A stretch of 64,000 nt of DNA from Cryomorphaceae bacterium BACL29 MAG-121220-bin8. GTDB taxonomy: Bacteria > Bacteroidota > Bacteroidia > Flavobacteriales > Flavobacteriaceae. Position 1 is the first letter of the stretch, and each line of letters starts with the position of its first letter. The stretch is from NCBI GenBank assembly GCA_905182765.1, contig CAJJCV010000001.1, positions 1 through 64,000 of the forward strand, in the 5' to 3' direction. The position numbers and the translations under genes were made by a program. Under the pieces are notes generated by a model. The model had not been told where the DNA came from and searched no databases. It was given only the letters and a program-made list of their open reading frames with translations. Shown piece by piece: positions 59,224 to 64,000 of the stretch.

Positions 59224-60982
59224 CTTTTTCTTTTTTAAATTGAATTTCATACAAACCTTTATAATACCCATCTTTCTTTGATATTAATTCCTTGTGTGTT
59301 CCGTTTTCTACCAAAACACCTTGATTCATAACAAAAATTCTATCAGAATTTAAAATTGTAGATAACCTGTGAGCAATTATAATCGATGTTTTGTTCTGAG
59401 TAATTTTTGCGGTTGCATTTTGAATCAATTCTTCAGAATTTGAATCTATACTAGAGGTTGCTTCATCAAGTATTAAAATTGATGGATTTTTAATATATGC
59501 TCTTAAAAAAGAAATCAATTGCCTTTGACCTTGAGACAACATTACTCCCCTTTCCTTTACATTATAATTATAACCGTTAGGCAAAGATATAATGAAATCA
59601 TGAATTCCAATTTTTTTTGCAGCGCTTACAACACTCTCAAAAGAAATGGATAAATCCCAAAGAGTAATATTATTTAAAATAGTATCAGCAAAAAGAAATA
59701 CATCTTGTAATACTAAAGCAGTTCGACTTCTAAGAGATTTTAATTTATAATCTTTTATATTTTGATTCGCAATAAAAATTGATCCTTCTTGAGCATCATA
59801 AAATCTAGATATTAAATTAACAATTGTAGTCTTTCCAGATCCAGTAGAACCAACAATTGCAATTTTTTCACCGTTTTTAATATTAAAAGAAAGATTTTTA
59901 ATTACTTTTTCATTTTCAACATATGAAAAGCTAATATTTTCAAATACTATATTACCATTTATTAAGTCTTCATTTTTAGTGCCTAAATCAGAAATACTGC
60001 TTCTTGTATCAATTATTTTAAAAATTCTATTTGCAGCAACCATACCCATTTGTAATGTATTAAACTTATCTGCTATTTGACGCAATGGCCTAAATAGCAT
60101 TTGAGATAGTTGTATAAATAAAAATATAGTTCCAAGTGTTATTGATGAATTTTCTAAAACAGCATTTAGACCACCAAACCAAACAATCAAACCTATAGTA
60201 ACAGATGTAGAAAGTTCTGCAATTGGAAAAAATATTGAATTATACCAAACTGTTTTCAACCAAGCTTTTTTATGTTTTTCATTAATTTTAACAAAATTAT
60301 CATACTCAATTTTTTCTCTATTGAACAATTGAACGATTTTCATTCCAGTAATTCTCTCTTGGACAAAAGAATTTAAATTAGCTACCTCAGATCGAACTTC
60401 ATTAAATGCAATTTTCATTGACTTCTGAAATTTTCTTGTGGCAAAAAGAATGAAAGGCAAAATAATAAAAATTGTTAAAGATAATTTCCAGCTTAAAAAA
60501 AGCATTACAATAATTACTAAAAACATTTGCATCAGATCTGCAGCTATCATAAACAGACCCTGACTAAAAATACTTGCAATTGTTTCCATATCATTAACAG
60601 CTCTTGTAACTAGACGTCCGACTGATGACTTATCAAAATATGACATTTTAAAATCAAGAATATGTTTGAACAACTGGACTCGAATATCATAAATAACTTT
60701 TTGACCGAGTAAATTGGCATAATAACTAAATAAAAACATAAAAAGAACAGTAAGCATTAAATTCAAAAACATAATAATTATCAAAAAAATAAAATCTTGA
60801 TATTTACCTAATGCTAAATAATCATCAACGGCTACCTTAATCAAATAAGGAGTTAATGTAGAAAAAATAGAAATTAATAATGCTGAAATTGCTACAAAAA
60901 CAAATACAGTTCTATAAATTAAAACATACTCTAAAAGTCTTTTAAAAAGTTTTACATCTAGAAGGTTAGAGTTTTTAGTCAT
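59198..60982 (-). CDS. MsbA-like ABC exporter
   Basis: A 594-residue half-transporter: six membrane helices in residues 1-320 and a C-terminal ATPase. Walker A is GSTGSGKTT (about 377-385), the signature LSQGQRQLISFLR near 487, and Walker B ILILDEATSSID near 507, with the switch His in AHRLST. Lipid or drug export is the likely function, as a homodimer or with another half. It overlaps the truA stop by 8 bases upstream, so both are on one transcript. Confidence 0.93.
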   Translation of the reverse strand: MTKNSNLLDVKLFKRLLEYVLIYRTVFVFVAISALLISIFSTLTPYLIKVAVDDYLALGKYQDFIFLIIIMFLNLMLTVLFMFLFSYYANLLGQKVIYDIRVQLFKHILDFKMSYFDKSSVGRLVTRAVNDMETIASIFSQGLFMIAADLMQMFLVIIVMLFLSWKLSLTIFIILPFILFATRKFQKSMKIAFNEVRSEVANLNSFVQERITGMKIVQLFNREKIEYDNFVKINEKHKKAWLKTVWYNSIFFPIAELSTSVTIGLIVWFGGLNAVLENSSITLGTIFLFIQLSQMLFRPLRQIADKFNTLQMGMVAANRIFKIIDTRSSISDLGTKNEDLINGNIVFENISFSYVENEKVIKNLSFNIKNGEKIAIVGSTGSGKTTIVNLISRFYDAQEGSIFIANQNIKDYKLKSLRSRTALVLQDVFLFADTILNNITLWDLSISFESVVSAAKKIGIHDFIISLPNGYNYNVKERGVMLSQGQRQLISFLRAYIKNPSILILDEATSSIDSNSEELIQNATAKITQNKTSIIIAHRLSTILNSDRIFVMNQGVLVENGTHKELISKKDGYYKGLYEIQFKKEKATVVQSQG

Positions 60983-61727
60983 TAAATAATGAATCTGCTG
61001 GATAAATAATATTTGTTAAATATAAACCTTGTGCTGGAACTGAATAACCTGCAACTTCTCTATCTTTACTATTAATTACCTTATCCAAGTGAGAAATTTC
61101 ATACTTACCTTCTCCAATTTCTATTAAAGTTCCGACAATAGCTCGTACCATATTTCTTAAAAAACGGTTTGCTGAGATTTCAAAAACCCAGTGATTTTCT
61201 TTAAAACTCCATTGAGCATCAGTAATATTACAATCAAAAGTATGCACGTCAGTATTAGATTTAGAAAAAGACTTAAAGTTTTTATAGTTATAAAGTTTCA
61301 AAGCTGCCAAATTCATTTTATAAAAATCAATTTCCTTTTTTAAATAATAAGAGTTATTAAATAAAAAAGGGTTTTTAAAAGTATTAAGTTTGTATTGATA
61401 CGTTCTACTTAATGCATCAAACCTTGCATGAAAATCATCTTTTACTTTATATATTTTATTGATTGATATATCTTTTGGTAAAAAAGAATTTGATTTATAA
61501 ATAAAATCAGATTTTTCTATTATTGATTTATTGAAATCAAAGTGTGCACAAAAATAAGAAGCGTGAACGCCAGTATCTGTTCTACCTGCCCCTACAATAC
61601 TAATTTTTTCGTTTAAAATAGTAGAAAGACAATTCTCAATTGTTTCTTGAACTGAAACCGAATTAGGTTGTATTTGCCAACCGTGATAGTTAGCTCCATT
61701 AAAAGATAATTCTAATAAATATCGCAA
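60975..61727 (-). CDS. truA: tRNA pseudouridine synthase A
   Basis: Converts U38-U40 in tRNA anticodon stems to pseudouridine. The catalytic Asp51 is in GAGRTDTGVHA, Tyr in SRTYQYKL (about 109-116) and the RFLRNMVRAIVGTL motif (about 198-211) binds tRNA. Length 250 is normal. Its promoter appears to overlap that of the divergent phosphoesterase gene. Confidence 0.95.
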   Translation of the reverse strand: MRYLLELSFNGANYHGWQIQPNSVSVQETIENCLSTILNEKISIVGAGRTDTGVHASYFCAHFDFNKSIIEKSDFIYKSNSFLPKDISINKIYKVKDDFHARFDALSRTYQYKLNTFKNPFLFNNSYYLKKEIDFYKMNLAALKLYNYKNFKSFSKSNTDVHTFDCNITDAQWSFKENHWVFEISANRFLRNMVRAIVGTLIEIGEGKYEISHLDKVINSKDREVAGYSVPAQGLYLTNIIYPADSLFND

Positions 61728-61736
61728 GAGAAATAC

Positions 61737-61759
61737 TACTTTTGTTTAAAACAAATATA
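61737..61759. promoter_or_regulatory. Overlapping back-to-back promoter boxes
   Basis: TACTTTTG (61737-61744) reads rightward and TATATTTG reads leftward (complement of 61752-61759); both match TAnnTTTG. They face each other with a seven-base gap, so each predicted start of transcription falls in or next to the other box. Only one can be used at a time. Confidence 0.45.
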
Positions 61760-61789
61760 CCTTAATAAGAAAGTCAAAAAAATATTTAA

Positions 61790-62305
61790 TTGAAAAAAAT
61801 TCTATTATTATCAGACACACATAGCTTTATTGATGATGGCATATTAAAATATGCAAAAAAAGCTGATGAGATATGGCATGCAGGTGATATAGGAAATATA
61901 GATGTTTACGATAAACTAGAAAAAATTACAAAGACTAGAGCAGTATATGGAAATATTGATGATTATGTTATTCGTTCTGCAATTAAAGAGGTGAATACAT
62001 TTATTTGTGAAAAAGTAAAAGTTTCAATGATTCATATCGCAGGAAAACCACCTTATTACAACAGAAAAAGTAAATTGATAATTCGACAAGAAAAACCAAA
62101 AATTTTTATTTGTGGGCATTCACATATTTTGAAAGTTGAATTTGATAAAGTCAATAATGTTTTATTTATGAATCCTGGTGCTGCAGGAAGACATGGATTT
62201 CATAAAAAAAGAACCATGATTAGATTCGAAATAAACGAAGAAAAAATTGAAAACATGGAAATAATAGAACTAGGTAATAGATCTAAATTACCTCAATCTA
62301 TTTGA
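61790..62305 (+). CDS. YfcE/MJ0936-type metallophosphoesterase
   Basis: A 171-residue phosphodiesterase of the calcineurin-like fold. The metal ligands are in order: LLSDTHSF (5-12), HAGDIGN (about 29-36), VYGNIDDY (about 52-59), and CGHSHI (about 109-114), each with the expected Asp, His or Asn. The start is TTG at 61790 by frame, with no ATG nearby. It is divergent from truA and convergent with the DUF4293 gene, which it overlaps by 18 bases. Confidence 0.92.
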   Translation: MKKILLLSDTHSFIDDGILKYAKKADEIWHAGDIGNIDVYDKLEKITKTRAVYGNIDDYVIRSAIKEVNTFICEKVKVSMIHIAGKPPYYNRKSKLIIRQEKPKIFICGHSHILKVEFDKVNNVLFMNPGAAGRHGFHKKRTMIRFEINEEKIENMEIIELGNRSKLPQSI

Positions 62306-62692
62306 TGAGCTTATTATCGCCTGATCTTTTTTAATTGATCGAATAGACATGATTATTAAAACAAACGAAATTATAAAATAAATAAGTCCGAGATCTGAAA
62401 GTGAAGTTTCTAAAGATCTTTCATCAAATAAATTTATTAATCCAAAAATCATAGTTAAAAATAAAATTCTCAATATAATTATTTGAACTTTTGAATGTTT
62501 AAATAAAAAAAGGTTAATCAAAACAATGAATGAAATAATTTCTGAAAAGAAATAATCAGTAATATATATTCTGTAATATCCAAAGTAAGATTCTGGAATA
62601 GAACTGGGAGGATCGCTATCTATAGAAATGATTAAAATTATATTTATTAAAGCCAACAAAAACATAAATATAGATTGAATTCTTTGAATCAT
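62288..62692 (-). CDS. DUF4293 family membrane protein
   Basis: A 134-residue membrane protein with four helices (about 5-24, 50-66, 72-90, 99-117). The opening MIQRIQSIFMFLLALIN is the DUF4293 pattern, a family found next to rho in many Bacteroidota, as here. Function unknown. The C-terminal tail is polar. It overlaps the convergent phosphoesterase gene. Confidence 0.85.
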   Translation of the reverse strand: MIQRIQSIFMFLLALINIILIISIDSDPPSSIPESYFGYYRIYITDYFFSEIISFIVLINLFLFKHSKVQIIILRILFLTMIFGLINLFDERSLETSLSDLGLIYFIISFVLIIMSIRSIKKDQAIISSSNRLR

Positions 62693-62838
62693 ATTATCAT
62701 TAATTTTATGTAAAATTACTAAATAAATGTGTTTTAATAAATAGTTTGTATATTTACGTTGATTATCATAATCATTCCCACAATATCATATAACGAATTA
62801 CATTCCTCAACATATTAAAATAAACTTAAACAATACAA

Positions 62839-64000
62839 ATGTTTGAAATATCCGCATTAAAAGAAAAAAAGATTGCTGAACTACAAGAAATAGCATCTAA
62901 ACTTGGCATTGATAAGATTACTGGATTAAAAAAAATAGATCTAGCCTATAAAATTATTGATCATTATGCTGTAAATCCTAGTACAGCTAAAGATGAAAAG
63001 AAACTTGAAACAAACATTTCTTCAGAAAAGAAAGATTCAAAAAATGAAATTAAAAAAGAGGTTGTAAAACCAAAAGAAGCTTCTAAGGAATCTTTACCAG
63101 TAAAAGATAATAAACTTCCTCACAAACCTAATAAGTTTGTTAGAAAAGAAAGAAATTTTAATCAGGATAATCGAAATAGATATAAAGAAGCTGACTTTGA
63201 ATTTGATGGAATAATCGAAAGTGAAGGAGTTTTAGATATTATGCAAGAAGGATATGGATTTTTAAGATCGTCTGATTATAACTATTTAACTTCTCCTGAC
63301 GATATTTATGTTTCTCAATCTCAAGTTAGATTGTTTGGTTTAAAAACTGGAGACACCGTATTAGGGCATGTAAGACCACCTAAAGAGGGAGAGAAATATT
63401 TCCCTTTAATTAAAGTTTCTTTAATAAATGGTTTAAGTCCTAATATTGTTAGAGACAGAGTATCATTTGAACATCTAACTCCTTTGTTTCCAGATGAAAA
63501 ATTTAATATTGCTGAAAAAAGCAGTACAATTTCAACTCGAATAATGGATTTGTTTTCCCCAATTGGAAAGGGACAAAGAGGAATGATAGTTTCTCAACCT
63601 AAAACTGGTAAAACAATGTTATTAAAGGATGTTGCAAATGCAATTGCAGCTAATCATCCTGAAGTTTATCAAATAATACTTTTAATTGATGAAAGACCTG
63701 AAGAAGTTACTGATATGCAAAGAAATGTAAAAGGTGAGGTAGTAGCCTCTACTTTTGATGAGCCTGCTGACAGGCATGTAAAAGTGGCTAATATTGTTTT
63801 AGAAAAAGCTAAAAGATTAGTTGAATGTGGCCATGATGTAGTAATTCTTTTAGATTCTATAACTAGACTTGCTAGAGCATATAATACTGTCCAACCGGCT
63901 TCTGGGAAAATATTAAGTGGTGGTGTAGATGCTAATGCTCTTCACAAACCTAAAAGATTTTTTGGAGCTGCAAGAAATATTGAAGGAGGTGGATCTCTTT
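62839..64000 (+). CDS. rho: Transcription termination factor Rho (truncated by window end)
   Basis: The first 387 residues of Rho, an RNA helicase that ends transcription. The N-terminal SAP-like part starts [20 protein letters not shown], then a lysine-rich insertion at about 45-118 that is typical of Bacteroidota Rho. The RNA-binding domain has QEGYGFLRS (136-144), and the ATPase P-loop VSQPKTGKT and [15 protein letters not shown] follow. The rest lies beyond the window. It is divergent from DUF4293. Confidence 0.95.
   Translation, partial: MFEISALKEKKIAELQEIASKLGIDKITGLKKIDLAYKIIDHYAVNPSTAKDEKKLETNISSEKKDSKNEIKKEVVKPKEASKESLPVKDNKLPHKPNKFVRKERNFNQDNRNRYKEADFEFDGIIESEGVLDIMQEGYGFLRSSDYNYLTSPDDIYVSQSQVRLFGLKTGDTVLGHVRPPKEGEKYFPLIKVSLINGLSPNIVRDRVSFEHLTPLFPDEKFNIAEKSSTISTRIMDLFSPIGKGQRGMIVSQPKTGKTMLLKDVANAIAANHPEVYQIILLIDERPEEVTDMQRNVKGEVVASTFDEPADRHVKVANIVLEKAKRLVECGHDVVILLDSITRLARAYNTVQPASGKILSGGVDANALHKPKRFFGAARNIEGGGSL

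Overview
The window looks like a chromosome segment of a marine flavobacterium (Bacteroidota). The DNA is very AT-rich (roughly 30% GC by eye), start codons lack clear Shine-Dalgarno sequences, and several genes start with TTG or GTG. TAnnTTTG promoter boxes of Bacteroidota type occur before folP, cdaA, truA and the phosphoesterase gene. Lineage-typical proteins include the large CcsBA fusion, DUF1599, DUF4293, BshB1, a TonB receptor with a carboxypeptidase-regulatory domain, and Rho with a lysine-rich insertion. These assignments rest on motifs read by eye and remembered families, not on database searches.

Positions 1 to about 29,600 are a catabolic island. It opens with the decayed tail of a glycosidase-like gene, then carries an acyl-CoA ligase, an alpha/beta hydrolase, a TonB receptor, a Baeyer-Villiger monooxygenase, a nitronate monooxygenase and acetoacetyl-CoA synthetase. 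Three compact plus-strand operons follow. The first (10744-13518) has a fatty acid/sterol hydroxylase, an SDR and a DUF1214/DUF1254 pair. The second (13568-18022) has a haloalkane dehalogenase with all catalytic residues, a DJ-1/PfpI protein, a 34-codon ORF and a membrane-anchored sulfatase. The third (18881-29594) has a DUF1330 protein, two acyl-CoA dehydrogenases, a second nitronate monooxygenase, a sulfatase, two SDRs, an APH-type kinase, a histidine phosphatase and a carboxyltransferase. A TetR regulator (18151-18798) sits between the second and third. The inverted repeat TAGTAT-N4-ATACTA occurs perfectly before the second operon and in the TetR divergent promoter, and with one mismatch before the first operon and before the first nitronate monooxygenase. 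I infer that one TetR regulon drives this island. The gene set fits degradation of a sulfated, possibly halogenated, aliphatic or isoprenoid lipid through acyl-CoA and 4-hydroxyacyl-CoA intermediates; the substrate is speculation.

Positions 29,640 to 38,180 hold two secreted proteins, CcsBA, SurA, a SurA-like lipoprotein and guaB, all on the minus strand. Before guaB lie two long overlapping inverted repeats. From 38,430 to 47,950 come HMG-CoA lyase, a LysE exporter, a DUF3050 protein, two more sulfatases (one coupled to a 46-codon DUF2256 gene), an M28 peptidase, an S1/P1 nuclease, and a small membrane-protein/HTH operon with its own TTAAC-type operators.

Positions 48,080 to 64,000 are mostly housekeeping: an ABC transporter with a His-rich loop followed by a DUF3299-like protein (metal handling suspected), TspO, a 28-residue CDGSH protein, tRNA-His, BshB1, a transsulfuration enzyme, glutathione peroxidase, ClpS, triose-phosphate isomerase, a peptide-type permease, DUF1599, FolP, CdaA, an MsbA-like exporter, TruA, a phosphoesterase, DUF4293, and the start of rho, cut by the window end. 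No rRNA, CRISPR array, transposase or prophage was seen.
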